NCBI GenBank assembly: GCA_002729515.1 | Contig: PBYF01000062.1 | Coordinates: 1 to 51,447 of the forward strand | Source: Deltaproteobacteria bacterium | Lineage (GTDB): Bacteria > Myxococcota_A > UBA9160 > SMWR01 | DNA: 51,447 nucleotides | Direction of reading: 5' to 3' | Part shown: positions 51,432-51,447 of the stretch, piece by piece | Layout of the letters: each line of letters begins with the position of its first letter | Numbering within the stretch: the first letter of the stretch is position 1 | Position numbers and translations under genes: made by a program | Notes under the pieces: model-generated | What the model saw: only the letters and a program-made list of their open reading frames with translations | What the model was told of the DNA's origin: nothing | Database searches by the model: none

Positions 51432-51447
51432 TGTGGGACCTAAGCAG

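Overview
The window is a GC-rich (roughly two-thirds G+C), gene-dense chromosomal segment of an aerobic Gram-negative bacterium. Lipoproteins with lipoboxes, an RND efflux pump, a caa3-type oxidase and a hopanoid operon all fit a two-membrane proteobacterium. The gene mix (hopanoids, CoA transferase, acyl-CoA ligase, MaoC, short-chain dehydrogenases, class III cyclase, membrane-fused spermidine-synthase-like protein) suggests a lineage formerly called Deltaproteobacteria (Myxococcota or Binatota-like). That placement is inference. I see no rRNA, tRNA, CRISPR array, transposase or phage gene. Starts are often GTG or TTG, and many neighbours overlap by 1 to 8 bases (ATGA, GTGA, TTGA, TGATG), so most genes sit in tightly coupled operons.

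Layout. 1-96: 35-base tandem repeat. 188-1845 (+): two coupled short-chain dehydrogenases. 1888-4052 (-): DUF456 protein and a polytopic glycosyltransferase. 4124-4456 (+): small exported protein. 4493-15987 (-): a ten-gene respiratory operon. In transcription order it encodes pyruvate oxidase, oxidase subunits II (with cytochrome c), I and III, a membrane protein, a dihaem cytochrome c lipoprotein, Rieske protein, cytochrome b with fused cytochrome c, a CtaG-[4Fe-4S] fusion, and a FixH-like protein. Together they could carry electrons from pyruvate through quinone to oxygen, and the last two may load copper into the oxidase. 16062-17684 (+): membrane-anchored glutamate-synthase-like flavoprotein.

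17906-25123 (-): cardiolipin synthase, a 32-residue membrane protein, acyl-CoA ligase, class III CoA transferase, and an adenylate cyclase with a periplasmic sensor region. The cyclase start overlaps the end of a 925-residue membrane/spermidine-synthase-like/repeat protein (25120-27897). 28028-37627 (-): hopanoid operon in the order dxs, hpnD, tetR, hpnC, hpnE, shc, hpnG, hpnH, giving isoprenoid precursor, squalene, hopene and adenosylhopane steps. A sulfotransferase and a two-domain MaoC hydratase lie upstream of it.

39877-42584 (+): an unknown lipoprotein coupled to an M48 metalloprotease lipoprotein. 42655-45108 (-): a decaying stretch with a sulfatase pseudogene (one frameshift and one nonsense codon), a truncated hotdog gene and an NTF2-like gene. 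45169-50065 (-): RND pump, adaptor and TetR repressor, with a palindromic candidate operator. 50173-51362 (+): an internally deleted DsbA-like gene coupled to tesB, then a 17-base tandem repeat at the window edge.

The strongest candidate for something little described is the single-polypeptide CtaG plus two-cluster ferredoxin protein followed by a FixH-like partner in a caa3 operon. Second is the catalytically altered spermidine-synthase-like membrane protein coupled to an adenylate cyclase.
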